This document shows, in pieces, positions 1-10,800 of a stretch of 64,000 bases of DNA. Origin of the DNA: Bimuria novae-zelandiae CBS 107.79 (Eukaryota > Ascomycota > Dothideomycetes > Pleosporales > Didymosphaeriaceae); assembly GCA_010015655.1 (NCBI GenBank), contig ML976656.1, positions 2,422,119 through 2,486,118 on the forward strand, read 5' to 3'. Made by a program: the position numbers and the translations under genes. Positions within the stretch are counted from its first letter, which is position 1. Every line of letters starts with the position of its first letter. The notes under the pieces are model-generated. The model saw nothing but the letters and a program-made list of their open reading frames with translations, ran no database searches and was not told the origin of the DNA.

Positions 1-311
1 ATTCTAGGATAATTGAGCTCGCTGAGACGAGTAGATCGACGTACTCAACACCAAAAAATGTCACGATATGGTCGAGATGCAAGGCACTGAGTAGATTGTT
101 GCACATTTAGAGCAACAGAGCTCGCATCCAGATTCTGATACCTTGGCAGCCCACTATACCTCCTACGGTTACGTCGCCACCTGCAGCTAGCAGCTAGGCT
201 ATCTATTAATTGCAAAACTCTACGGTACTTTACCAATCCCCTTAACGTCTTTAAGTTTAGATTGGGGGTGCACTTGCAGCACATGAGCGCTGATTAATAG
301 CACGGTGCATA

Positions 312-363
312 ACGTGTTTCACCAGTAAGCTGCCCACCCTTGTAAGCTGCCCACCCCACCAAA
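312..363 (+). repeat. Left terminal inverted repeat of the Fot1/pogo element
   Basis: Starts ACGTGTTTCACCAGTAAGC and contains two copies of GTAAGCTGCCCACCC. It matches the reverse complement of 2086-2137 with one mismatch (T against A between the two copies). Confidence 0.9.
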
Positions 364-708
364 CGCCCACCCTTTTTTGATGATAGCTTAACAATAACAC
401 AAGATAGAGTAAAGTAAATTAATATATTTAATACGCGCTATCTAATAGCACACTAAGTTCTTTTATATCCTTAAACGTAATAGTTACTACACGTTAGCGG
501 CGCTTGTAGTCTATTTAGTTAACTAACTTAGCTAGCTTTTTAAGCTAGCCTGCTTGTAAAGCTAAGAGACTGTATAAGGCGTCTTAGCTGTCTAATCTGG
601 TGATAGAGCTCGTGGAGATGGCGTTTTGGTGACTGTTAGAGATGAGAGGACCCGTTCTGGATAGTATGGGATAAGGCCTGTTGCCCGAAAGCCAGCCTGA
701 ATATTCTC

Positions 709-2055
709 CTAGGTATATACTGTCGCTCGGATAGACCTATAGATAGAGAGGAAGTCTAGCTTATCAATATGGAAGACCCTCTGGCGAGCGAGCTGTTGAA
801 TCTGCTGGCCGTACGCGCGCTTGAGGGGAGAGAAACAGCTCACATCGAGCGGCTGTAGTAGGTGCGAGGTATGAGCTGGCATACAGAGCGTGATAATCTG
901 ATTCTCTGTATAGCACTGATCGAACTTAGGTGTCGCATGGCTACTATGCCTGTTAAGTATTAGTAATCGATAGGTACCCTTCGTACGTGTTCTTATGTGA
1001 GGGCGAGCGCGGGCTCCTGCATCGAAAGAGTAGATGAGGTAGGTTGGCTCTATTTCAGCTACACTAAGATGAGGTGGCTGTAGGTACACAGGGCTCGCGC
1101 GCTTTTGTGCGCGGCCATCGGAGCGGAACAACTATCTATCTGAGGCAGCTGCCCTGGGTGCGCGAGCAGCTGCGCTTGGACGTGAGGTAGTTGCGCCTCG
1201 TACGCGAGCTCATGTGACCTGCTGGCCTGCCAGGCCGTCACATCTTATATAGCTATTAAAGTACTTTAGCTAGGCTAGGCCTAAGGAATTAGTTATCTAG
1301 TTATTATTACTTATAGCTAGAATCTAGTTATTAGGTAGGTTATAATATTAAACTAATTAGTAGAGCTTGCCCGCGAGAATAATAAAGGATAAGATTACTT
1401 ATTTAGTAGTATTAATATACTTAATTATTATAACCTACTCTTAATTACTTAACTAAATATTAATTACTTAGCTAATTATATTAGAGCTAGTAATAACTTT
1501 TAACGTCGCCGTAATACCTATTTAGAAGCTAGTTTTATTAAAGTTATAAATATTTTTATTTTAAATACTGTATGCTTAACGCGTATCTTAAACTAGCTAA
1601 AACTAGGCCTAAATTTTAATAGGATCCTTATATAACGCGCGCTATAAGTAGAACTTCCTATTTTACTTAGTCTATAGTTCTAGCTAGGCCTTAATAAAGC
1701 GTGATACCTAGTTCTTATTAACTAACTAAGGGGAAGGATTCTAGCCGCGCGCAGCAAGTAGAGTATCTACTATTTATTATATATTAATAATCTAGGGTGG
1801 AAATCTATGTCTATCGAGCTTTAGGATCTATTAAATAAGAGCCTCCTCCTCTGTAAGGGATAGGATTTGGTTTAATAACCGAATCTCGTGTTTTGGCTGG
1901 ATGCCCTGAAGGCGTATCCAAAGGGTAGTTCTTGGCACGTCGTAGGCTATTGCAAGCTTGCGAATAGACTGTAGAGGGTTTACCTAAAAACAGGCAATAG
2001 CAAGACCTATTCGGCCTTCTTTTACGACCTTTTCAGCGCGTTGTTGTGGCGGCAT
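709..2055 (-). pseudogene. Decayed pogo/Fot1 transposase
   Basis: Read on the minus strand, 2055 to about 1840 encodes an N-terminal psq-type helix-turn-helix (MPPQQRAEKVV, then SIRKLAIAYDVPRTTL), broken by several stop codons. The segment 1131-709 encodes the end of a DDE_1 domain, including ITLCMPAHTSHLLQPLDV followed by FSPLKRAYG. The usual LLILDGH around the second catalytic aspartate reads LLILNRH here, so that Asp has become Asn. The stops and the D-to-N change fit C-to-T/G-to-A RIP mutation. The true C-terminus may run a little below 709. It cannot encode an active transposase. Confidence 0.85.
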
Positions 2056-2085
2056 GGCTGATAGATGAGATGGACGGGTGCGCGA

Positions 2086-2137
2086 TTTGGTGGGGTGGGC
2101 AGCTTACTAGGGTGGGCAGCTTACTGGTGAAACACGT
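2086..2137 (-). repeat. Right terminal inverted repeat of the Fot1/pogo element
   Basis: Mirror copy of the left end, with the same paired GTAAGCTGCCCACCC motifs, and immediately followed by TA at 2138-2139. Confidence 0.9.
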
Positions 2138-2139
2138 TA

Positions 2140-2832
2140 GGTACTGTGCGTTGTGAATGCGTTCTGTACGTAATATTGAGAACGTGGTTGGGGGTCTCGG
2201 GCTTGCTTGGGTCTGGTGCTGTCGGTGGTGAGATCGGAGCTGACGATACTTGCGCCTGGCAGGAAAATGGTACGATTAGAACGCAAGTCTCGCGGAACGG
2301 GGCTCTCGGCAATGTATCTATCAGTCAGCGCTATGCATGGCAACTGAAGCTGAGAGATATGCGCAGAGGTGGTGCAGCTGAGCACAGCCACAGCAGGTCC
2401 ACCCTCTCAATTAGCTCGCTTGCCACAGTCTCCCCCAGCCATACGTACGGTGTTGCTCCTGACAGACTTCATCTCTCCCTCGCGCACGATCAAGAGTCAG
2501 ATCAACTAGAAGTCCTTACTATCTCAATCCATCTATTGTAGACGCAGAAAAGAAGATATCGGTATCTAAAAGAACAGCCCACGTTGCTCCACGTTCCATG
2601 CGACCCACCCACCCAGATTCCGCCCGCCATGCTAAATGCCCAAACGTCGTCACTCATTGCTGCTAATTCCAAGTATATCTACAGTTGACGTATCCTCCGC
2701 TGTTCTCTTCTACGTGTTACGTCGATTACGTTGAGGATGTCTCCACTAAGTAGACATAACCCGTTCTCACGCCCCCCGTTCATCTGCATTGTTATAGTCA
2801 CTGAAACTTTTCCAAGGCTTGATAAAAAGTTT
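2140..2832. other. Intergenic, no recognised gene
   Basis: Lies between the transposon and the 3' end of the Mtr10 gene. A 131-codon plus-strand frame (2146-2541) has no recognisable motif and I do not call it. Confidence 0.5.
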
Positions 2833-5800
2833 CTAGCCTGAGAACCTAAAACGGCTGGCCTCTAGCCTGCCGAGACCCTCGCGAGGCGCCACGTTCCGCC
2901 GCCGGTAGCTCGTCGTGAAGTCTTGAAGGATCGTCCGGATCATTCGGATGTCTCCCGTCTGGATTCGCTGCCTGATGTTGTTCAAGAATCGCTCACTTTC
3001 TTGTGACGTGATGCTGCCTTGTGGCAGCATTCCCACGGTCTGCTGCACCCAGCCTGCGACTTGTTCTGGCATCAACTCAAACAAATCAAGCAAAACACCT
3101 GAGGCATCTGGGAAGGAGCCTTCGGGAAAGCTGTACATCATGCCAGTCATGATGCGTTGTACGAGTTGAATTCCAGCAGCAGCAACGAGCTGCTTAACAC
3201 GCGTCTGTATCTGCTCAGGAACCTCGTGGCGCGAGTGATCAAAGCTACTAGATGGTGACAAATTACGTCCATAGCCAAGGAGGTCGCGCAGGAAGTGGAG
3301 CGTCGCGATGATAGGCTCTTCCTTGAGTAAGGTAAGGGACGAACACGCGGCCAGCAGGATAGTCTCCATTAAAGGTGATGAGATGGACTCGGTAGGATAG
3401 TACATAGCCATTTCACCAGCCAGACGGAAGAAGTCTTCGATCATGTCAGGGAGATCCTCGGGCGGTAGGTCGCTGAGTATCCTGAGGAAAGTCTTTGCTT
3501 GTTGTTCGTAGAATTGAAAGACATCGTTTGTAAGGCTTGCATCGAACTCCTCGGCACCGGCAGAGAATTCACGGACGATCGATGCAGTGGCCCATAAGAA
3601 ACATCCTTGCCTAGAGGCTTCAAATCCTTGCACCAACTGGGTTGCAAGCGACGGAAGTAATGGTCGCATCGCTGTCCGATAGGATAATACCATGTATCGC
3701 CAGCATCGACATACCCGTTCAAGAACCGGCACGCTCTTCGTGAAGTGCGCTACGATATTGCCAAGTATTGGGAAGATCTCTTGACAGTACTTGACTGCTG
3801 GATGCTCTTGCCCGACTGGGACACGCGGTTTCACCACTTCGACATAGATGGTGAGGAGATTGATTTTGTCCGCGAGGAGTTTTTGGGCCACTTCGTCCTT
3901 GGCCTCGTTCGCGAGAGCAACAATACTCTGTAGTACGGGGTCGCAGTACAGCTTAAGTGTAGGATAGAGTTGTTCGAGAGGTACCTTCGTGACAACAGAG
4001 GCAACGCCGTCCGTGATTTCCTCCTGGCTGCTCACCGGAAGAACGTTTAGATATTTGGTGTAAAACTGCTGCAGGGGTTCAATGAAACCAACGAGAGAGC
4101 TCGCGCAGTCGTTACAGAAGAATTTGAACGAGAGAGCTGCAGCGCGAATGACATCTTTCGAGCCATGCTCGAAAGCACCCATGATGAAATCCAGTTGAGG
4201 TTGCAGCGTTTCTGGGTGTTGCGCTGTCCATTCAGTGTACCGGCCAAGGGCCATGACAGCTTGGAAGCGGACCTTCGGGTGATCTGGAATTTGTACCATG
4301 AGTGGAATGAGTTGAGGTAGCATGACACTTTCGTCGGGCGAGACCATTCGTCCCATAGCTCGCACCGCAAATAGAGGAGCCTCCAGCTTTTGCCATTCAG
4401 GCACATGATTCGGCCCTGCTTGAGATGCGTACGTCTGTACCCATGCCTGGATGAGATTGTACGGCTTCTGTAGGCATTCTGTGACGCTCATGACCTCACA
4501 GCAGTCTTTCAGCACGTCGCCCATTTGATGTCGGAATTCTCGGAATTTCTCCTCTTGCTCACGATCGCCCTCGAACAGATCTTTCTCGTCGCCACTTTCC
4601 GGTTTCGGGTACTCCAGATGGCCAATCATAATATCAACCAGCTTGGAGTAAATGTCCGCAAATTGGTGTCGGGCCGGGGTGTATTTTTCGAGGGTGAGGT
4701 ACTGCTTTAGATCATACCAGAACTTGAAGGTCTGCGATATGGCGTCCCGCTCTTTGTCCAGCGCCGCACTTTCCAGAATGGCTTCGACCAGGCCACGAAA
4801 TTGATCAGGTAGCCTTGCAATGAGCAAACACCATGCTTCTCCTGCCTCAGCAAATATCCGCGAAATGCCTTTGTATGTCTCCGTATCTTCCTCTGCTGCA
4901 GCTTGGGCGAGTTTTGGTCGCAAGTCCTGGACTTTGGGGTACAGAACGAGAATGGTCTGTGTAGTCTCGTCGACATCCCTAGTTTCGGCGATCAATGCGC
5001 AGACACATTCGACGGCGGCTTCGAAAGGTTCCGGCGCTGACAGAGCATCAAAGGTAACTGCTAGTAGAGGTGACTTTATGATATCTTCAGTAGGGACTTC
5101 TCGCATCCAAGAAGTTATGCAATTAAACAATTGCGGGTTTTGTGGTGCAGCGGCTACCAACGTTAGCAAAGAAATAGTACGAAAGGGTATACATACGTGA
5201 TGACTGGGCATACTGCACGAGCAGGTTAAGGGCTTCTTGGGCGTTGTCCTCGATAAGTTCCGCCGTCCTCATTTGCAACTCGGTTTCCTGACACATCCAA
5301 GCGTTAGACTGTGACTCTGAGACTATACCACGATACCGCGGGAACATTGAGCCGGTAGGTGGCTGGTGATGCAGGGTTGTGATTCGACCGAACGTACTGT
5401 GAGAGCGATTTTTCGGCCATGAGTAACTTCCTCTGGCAGGACGCGAAGGAAGTCTAGGACGCAAGGTAGCGTGGAACCATCTGTGCCCAGCGTTGCGAGT
5501 ACAAGGGGTAAAACGTCCTTCCACTCCGTCATCTGGATAGCCAGATTCGCTAGACACACGCACAACTGTAGCCGGATAGGCTTAGGGCCAGCGTGAAAGG
5601 TGACTAGATTTCGAATTATGGTTTCTCGAAGCTTAGGGAGCGTCTCGCGGGGTAGCTGGTGGAGGTCATAGACAATCTGCGACGGTCAGTACAAGATGCG
5701 CACATGGTGAGGACATGTTCACTTTGCCCTTGAGTGTGGTAGCAGCGAACAGCTTCGCGGCGGCGTCGACGTTGTTTGCTTCCAACATGGACAGCGTCAT

Positions 5801-5994
5801 TGTCCATGCCTCATCCTATGGCAACCCGTCAGCATGCACACAAAACTTGGGCTTGTTATGCGCCCTACCGATTTCTGAAATTGCTCGAGGAACTGATGCG
5901 CTTGCTCTTTCTGTGCACGGTCGGCGCCCGAAGCCATGGTGTTGTGCGCCGCCAGCACCGGCGCAAAGGCGTGCTGCACTCCGTTGGCGGCCAT
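2833..5994 (-). CDS. MTR10: Importin-beta family nuclear import receptor, Mtr10/transportin-SR type
   Basis: A karyopherin that by homology imports SR-like mRNA-binding proteins and takes part in tRNA/mRNA traffic. I build five exons: 5994-5869, 5815-5723, 5676-5398, 5287-5197 and 5153-2833, joining in frame to 969 residues, the usual size for Mtr10. Conserved stretches include TLKGKIVYDLHQLP, LCVCLANLAIQMTEWKDVLP, VLDFLRVLPEEV and, in the last exon, HEAT-type helices such as VMALGRYTEWTAQHPE. The start MAANGVQHAFAPV is preceded by no better Met. Intron 3 has two possible acceptors (exon start 5287 or 5316). I prefer 5287 because it gives ALT-ETEL, close to the family's LT-x-EEL. It is divergently arranged with SmE. 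Confidence in the family is very high; exon edges are by eye. Confidence 0.93.
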
Positions 5995-6341
5995 GGTGGG
6001 CTGTCTGTCCCTCGCGGGCTGCAGAAAGCAACGGGCAACTCGGGGCGGTGGTTGGCAGGATGCGCGCCGGCTATTGCGGGTGCATATATGTACTCGAGGC
6101 AGGTGTGCGAGTATCGGAGAAAAGACGCGGTGGTTGTATGCAGGCGTGATCGAGTGGTTTGTTTGTGAGGCAGTTACTTCGGCACAGACAGTCGTGTCCC
6201 GCGCTGGTGCCAAGGCGCTCGGTTCTCACCGCCCGTTATTTTCCCAGATCTTCACCTACCCCAGCCAGCACACCTCCACGTCGCGGAAGCGCTAGACCAA
6301 ACAAACAAACCCCTCCTAGATAACACTCTTGTCTTGCAATC
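5995..6341. other. Divergent promoter region between MTR10 and SmE
   Basis: About 350 bases shared by two genes transcribed away from each other. No TATA box or known operator stands out. The stretch just before the SmE start is rich in C and A (ACAAACAAACCCCTCC), typical of fungal 5' leaders. Confidence 0.5.
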
Positions 6342-6851
6342 ATGACTGGACGCGGAGGTAAGAGATACTATGTGTCTTGTCGGGCGTAATAATAGCTAAT
6401 CCATCTCTAGGTCGCGGTGGGCAGAAAGGTGCGCCTTCCCTCAGACACGAACTGTACGCGCCTTCCCGGTTCTAACTTGCATGCAGTGCTCTTGCCACCT
6501 ATCAACTTTATCTTCAAGCTTCTTCAGCAGCGCGCAACCGTGTGTATATGGCTGTACGAGAACCTGGGCATGCGCATCGAGGGAAAGCTGAGGGTAAGCC
6601 TCTGCTCGAGCCTAAAGCAGGGCTACGCGCTGACGGTCCATAGGGCTTCGATGAGTTCATGAACCTCGTCATCGACGACGCGGTCGAGGTTACGTTGGCA
6701 AAGAAGGAAAGCCCAGAAGAGCGGAGGAATCTCGGTGAGTGCATTCGGGAACTTGGATAGTTGCCTAGACTGGGGTCGCTAACTGATGATGCCAGGCCAA
6801 GTTCTCCTCAAAGGAGACAACATCTCTCTTATCCAGCAGATCACCAACTGA
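6342..6851 (+). CDS. SME1: Small nuclear ribonucleoprotein SmE
   Basis: One of the seven Sm core proteins that form the ring on U1, U2, U4 and U5 snRNA in the spliceosome. Five small exons (6342-6357, 6411-6428, 6487-6593, 6644-6734, 6796-6851) join to 95 residues beginning MTGRGGRGGQKVLLPPINFI. The Sm1 half reads VCIWLYENLGMRIEGKLRGF then DEFMNLVIDDA. The Sm2 half ends with GQVLLKGDNISLIQQ. The length and both Sm motifs match SmE closely. All four introns have GT-AG ends and sizes of 50-61 bases. A CDS this short is easily missed by gene finders because no exon exceeds 107 bases. Confidence 0.95.
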
Positions 6852-6942
6852 GAAATCGTCCCACGAAGTCTATGCAAGAGAACCTACAGCGAGACGCAGC
6901 TACCAGGGGTGGTCAGGGAGTTTGGAGGTTATACCACATCGT

Positions 6943-7750
6943 TCATGCTTTGGCCCTGCGCAACTCTCCATCGCCCGTTATGAGGGCATCGAGGCGGAAA
7001 TCGGTGTCATCCATTGGTACGGTTTCGTCAGGCGGGAGCAGCTGCTCGGTCAGAGACAGCCCCACTATCGTGGTTAGTTAGAATACCCGTCCAAAATGGA
7101 AACCAGTTCTCTTACCGCGAAAAGGTACCCGCGATGCATCGTGACAGCGACGCAGAAAGTAGTCGTAGAACCCCTTCCCGTGACCAAGACGGCTGAAGCT
7201 GGAGTCGAATGCCATTCCAGGCATCACGATAAGATCTAGCCCGGCTTCTTCACCCGAGATGGTGGTGGCCCCATTCGTGACGCCTTTACCGCCAAATGAG
7301 TTGACCCGATTTGGTATCGAGTCCTCGCTGGGCGTGGGAATGTTCCATTTGTCTGGTTGTAACGACTCAAAGTCCTGCATCGAGTGGAGCTCAAGCATGT
7401 CCATGATAGATTTCGGCTGCCCTTCTTTGGGATTCTGCAGGTTGTATGTATAGGGAATGAAAACACGCTTTCCCTGAGCAAGTGCATCGCGAACAATGCC
7501 CGTCGTGGAGATCTCGCCCGAAGGCATGGACAGGTATACGCTTATTCGCCTTGCCGTTTTGTATTCCGGCATGGCTAGCAACGCCCTGACGGCATTGGAA
7601 GCTGTTGCCCGTCAGAACTGATCACTTTTGCAGAGCCCGCCACCTCTTTCCAAACTTACTCTGCGTTACAGCTGCCCCATCAGAAACATCGGCGAGTATT
7701 TTCTTGATCTTCTTCCGGAGATCCTTCTTCAAGGCAGCCACTGCAGCCAT
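6943..7750 (-). CDS. FAU1: 5-formyltetrahydrofolate cyclo-ligase
   Basis: Converts 5-formyl-THF to 5,10-methenyl-THF using ATP, returning stored folate to the one-carbon pool. Exons 7750-7660, 7601-7116 and 7064-6943 join to 232 residues. The N-terminus MAAVAALKKDLRKKIKKIL is the family's basic first helix. ISVYLSMPSGEI and GKRVFIPY follow. The signature near the C-terminus is MPGMAFDSSFSRLGHGKGFYDYFL-like (AFD, then RLGHGKGFYD), which binds folate and ATP. The last exon gives VGLSLTEQLLP and ends GELRRAKA. It is divergent with ROT1 and convergent with SmE, with 91 bases between the two stop codons. Confidence 0.93.
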
Positions 7751-8129
7751 GACCAGGTGCTGAGTCGTTTGACAACCAAGAATGCAGCTCTCAATATATG
7801 GGGCGTTACTATCTTACAATGCACTCTCTGTGGTAGTGCCCCGTGTGCAAGATGGAGTCAGCAACCCGCCGGGAAGGAAGCGTAGCTCGCACCAAGCGCT
7901 GATGCAAGCGCTTGCGGCTCCACGATCGGCGGTGGCTGCGGCCCTAGTGGCGGCGTCATCCCTGTCGGTCGCGGCTGCTCCACTCTTGTCTTGTCTCCTG
8001 GCTAGAGCAACGGCTTCTCCGTCAATTCTGCAACCCACTGCACTTCGTATCCGCCATACCGCGCTTCCTCGCCCGCTCGCACGATATCCGAACCCTCTCC
8101 ACTCGTTACATCGTCGCACAAGCGCAAAA
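7751..8129. other. Divergent promoter region between the cyclo-ligase gene and ROT1
   Basis: 379 bases with no further gene. No clear TATA box. Open frames here are antisense or leader sequence. Confidence 0.5.
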
Positions 8130-9047
8130 ATGCTGTTCTCGGTCGCCGCCCTGCTGGTCGGCGCGAGCTTCGCCGCCGCTCAAGCGTCATTCACAGACTT
8201 GGTTGGGACATGGAGCAGCAAATCCAATTCGACATTCACAGGGCCGGTATGAATTGATAGGCTACGAGGACTTCTACCGAGGCTAACGATACGTCAGGGC
8301 TTCTACGATCCTGTGAATGAGAAGTTCACAGAGCCAAAACACACAGGCATCTCGTACTCGTTCTCGCAAGACGGCCACTTCGAAGAGTCCTACTACCGTG
8401 CCATCGCGAACCGTACGTTCTGTCTATGGCTTTCCCCGAGCGAAGAGCATTTAGGCCGGTGCACATGCTAACGGAGGTTTAGCCACAAGACCCAACTGTC
8501 CCAAGGGCATCATGCAGTGGCAGCATGGGAGTTTCAAGAAGCTTGACAACGGCTCGCTTCTGCTAGAGCCAATCAAAGTGGATGGACGCCAGCTGTACTC
8601 AGATCCTTGCACATATGGCAATGCCATCTACACACGATACAACACCACCGAGCTGTTCAAAGTACGTCCGGCTCTGCCTGTGTCGCTCCCAATCGAGTGT
8701 GCCATGCTTTTCGGGTACATTGCTTATGTCTGCAACAGGGCTACGAGGTTCTCAAGGACGGATATACTGGGAAGCAGCGCCTTAATCTCTATAAATACGA
8801 TGGCTCCCCGCTCATGCCTCTCTACATGGCCTATACTCCACCTCAGATGCTGCCAACCACGACTCTCAACCCACTCACCACGGCGACCGCCGGCGCCAAG
8901 GCTACCAGCAAGGTCAAGCGCTCCGATCTCCCACTCGACGTCAACGTGCTCAGCAAGCGGACACCCCAACAAAAGCAGGCCGATCGGTGGTGGTGGTTCG
9001 GCGTCTTTTTAACTGCGTCAGGCGGCGCCCTCTACTATTTTTTCTAG
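8130..9047 (+). CDS. ROT1: Rot1-type ER membrane chaperone for cell-wall synthesis
   Basis: In yeast, Rot1 is an essential ER protein that assists folding of beta-1,6-glucan and other wall-related proteins. Exons 8130-8246, 8298-8412, 8483-8661 and 8739-9047 give 239 residues. Visible are a signal peptide ([19 protein letters not shown]) and the family core [20 protein letters not shown], followed by FYDP and [14 protein letters not shown]. Further on are [13 protein letters not shown] and [18 protein letters not shown]-terminal membrane segment ([19 protein letters not shown]) fits a type I membrane protein. N-glycosylation sites (NST, NTT) are present. The stop codon is only a few bases before a repeat unit that starts near 9050. 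Confidence 0.95.
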
Positions 9048-9049
9048 AT

Positions 9050-9430
9050 GTGTTACCCCATGATAGATACGGCAGAATTTTGAGCGAACCATAATAAATT
9101 TGCGTGTTGCATACTTGACCACGATGGGGCTCAACTATTTGGTTTCCAGGTACACTTGTGATAATGCGTTTTAGGGCTACACAACGCGTGGCGGAATCAC
9201 CTACAGTATTCAAGTGCTAGATCAAGTGTCAAATTCCTACGAGTTACCCCAGGCTACGCAATACGATGGCATACTATCAAGTAATGTGTTCTAAGTGGGC
9301 CGAGATGCGTACGGTGAAAATGTAGGACTTCCAGCTTCAAGTGGGGCGCAACTATTGTAGTCTAAATGCCATGTGTTACCCCAGGATAGGGAATACAGTG
9401 GCCGATTGACCAACACAGAACTTGATAATC
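9050..9430. repeat. Short diverged repeats with GTTACCCCAGGATAG core
   Basis: Three units begin at about 9053, 9243 and 9373 with GTTACCCCA(G/T)G-like cores. A fourth lies at about 10978 beyond the neighbouring gene, in the same orientation. A second shared block, TGGGG(C)(T/G)CAACTATT, occurs at about 9125 and 9345. The first and fourth units resemble each other over roughly 75 bases, ending ATAAATTTGC-like then ACTTG. The repeats bracket the DWDFY gene on both sides. Confidence 0.65.
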
Positions 9431-9438
9431 CTTGAACC

Positions 9439-10800
9439 TCACATTTCCATAGCGTCCGTATGGCGGGAGGTTCTTTCTCCCACAGTCCACTCCAGTGCCG
9501 CTGGATGTAGCTGAAGCCCTCGGGTATGGCCAACAAGATTGTCGTCGTTGAGATAGTTTGCGGTCCATTGCTTCCTTTCAAAGGGACTCCTGATGAGTGT
9601 AGTTTCGTGGGAGCTCTCAAGCCATGCGGTTGACAACACATGGCGTACCAGTGCGTCCACGACCCAGTCTTGTCTACTGGTGTAATTGTAGCCGCCCATG
9701 AACGTGGTGTGAGGCTCTTGGCCAAGTCTGTGGCTGCTTCCAAGTGGTTGGTCCACTATCTTTTCTTCAACGAAGCCTCGGTCTCTGTATTTCTGCAGTA
9801 CCTTTTCGTTTCTTTCGATCCCGACGAAATTCTGATACACGTGCGTGATGCCTCTGCTTGCTGCTTTGCCGTAGTAATGGCATGCGATGTGAGCTCCGAT
9901 GAAGCACTGGACGACGCTGGAGTGGAAGCGAAATACGGATGCGGTGTCAAAAGGGTGATCACGCACCTCGACCATGACTTGAATCTCAACTTTCCTTTTG
10001 TTTTCGCGTTCCAGTTCTCCGCTGATGATGCGTTTAATGCAGAGAACGCTGTCGTAACTTTCCCAAGTCTCACCAGGTTCAATGGTGACAATTTTGGCTT
10101 CAGCGTTGATGTTGAGGTTATAGAAGGGGACATGGTCCCCGGAATCAAATTCAATTGCAGCAGCCAGAGGTGGTGGCAAAGTCGTATCGGTAAAGAAACG
10201 AACTCCATCGGTCACCATTGGAAAATATGCATTATTGACTGGATTATGGCGATAGACGACCATCTTGAAGTTTTTCTTCGATGTAATTCGGAAAAGCGTT
10301 TTGTTTCCGAAAACGTCCACAAATGTTTGGCGTTGCAGTCGTACCATTCCTCCGTTCTCCTGCATGTACTTTTGGACCTGGTCAAGCGGCGATCGCCATT
10401 TCACTCCCACCTGCTCCATATCCCACATGAACGCAGATACTAGGCCGATATCATTAGGGGCGTAAAAATCCCAGTCTGAGTTAGCATCTCTGCATCCTGG
10501 CTTGAAGAACTCGAGTGCTCCGGATCCAGAAATGTACACAAGGTTTTTGGACATAGAATCGAGAATCCTCAAGGGGTCCCCGAGGTTGGCCTCAATGTAC
10601 CGTTTGACAGATATGCGCGAGTAGAATAGAGGGGCCACAGATCGGTGGATTTTCGACCGTCTGAGTTGATTGTAGAACGTCTTGGTGTCCTCAATGGACA
10701 TGAGGCTGGCGATAAGCTGAACAAGCTCGGCAGGCAGTCTGGCCAAGGCTGGTGCTGTTGACGGGCTGGATGGCGGTTCAGCCACACCAGCCGTATCCAT
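9439..10800 (-). CDS. Fungal F-box-like protein with a GS...DWDFY motif, function unknown
   Basis: Single-exon gene of 453 residues. Residues about 20-60 (LARLPAELVQLIASLMSIED) resemble an F-box start. Residues about 90-120 carry YISGSGALEFFKPG followed by DSDWDFY-like NSDWDFYAP. This combination recurs in many uncharacterised paralogues of dothideomycetes. The spacing of GS and D-x-D is reminiscent of the hG[GS]...Dh[DE]h signature of nucleotidyltransferase-fold proteins, though the gap (about 15 residues) is at the long end. That reading is inference only. No signal peptide or membrane helix is visible. The gene is bracketed by same-orientation short repeats at 9050-9430 and about 10977-11052, suggesting it arrived or duplicated as a unit. 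Confidence 0.75.
   Translation of the reverse strand: MDTAGVAEPPSSPSTAPALARLPAELVQLIASLMSIEDTKTFYNQLRRSKIHRSVAPLFYSRISVKRYIEANLGDPLRILDSMSKNLVYISGSGALEFFKPGCRDANSDWDFYAPNDIGLVSAFMWDMEQVGVKWRSPLDQVQKYMQENGGMVRLQRQTFVDVFGNKTLFRITSKKNFKMVVYRHNPVNNAYFPMVTDGVRFFTDTTLPPPLAAAIEFDSGDHVPFYNLNINAEAKIVTIEPGETWESYDSVLCIKRIISGELERENKRKVEIQVMVEVRDHPFDTASVFRFHSSVVQCFIGAHIACHYYGKAASRGITHVYQNFVGIERNEKVLQKYRDRGFVEEKIVDQPLGSSHRLGQEPHTTFMGGYNYTSRQDWVVDALVRHVLSTAWLESSHETTLIRSPFERKQWTANYLNDDNLVGHTRGLQLHPAALEWTVGERTSRHTDAMEM

Larger units (their letters stand above)
312..2137 (-). mobile_element. RIP-decayed Fot1/pogo-type DNA transposon
   Basis: An 1.8-kb element bounded by inverted repeats of about 52 bases that differ at one position. 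It is flanked on both sides by the dinucleotide TA (310-311 and 2138-2139), the target duplication of Tc1/mariner-pogo elements. Each end holds two tandem copies of GTAAGCTGCCCACCC, a likely transposase-binding repeat. Inside, the minus strand carries remnants of a pogo-family transposase. The middle (about 1250-1850) is strongly AT-rich and full of stops, as expected after RIP. Length, ends and protein remnants agree with the Fot1 group; the exact subfamily cannot be named from here. Confidence 0.88.

Noticed and set aside
2146..2541. 131-codon plus-strand frame
   Set aside because: No motif, no start context or domain, partly overlapping the flank of the transposon; chance frame.
9640..10443. 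267-codon plus-strand frame
   Set aside because: Antisense of the DWDFY-motif gene; no independent similarity.
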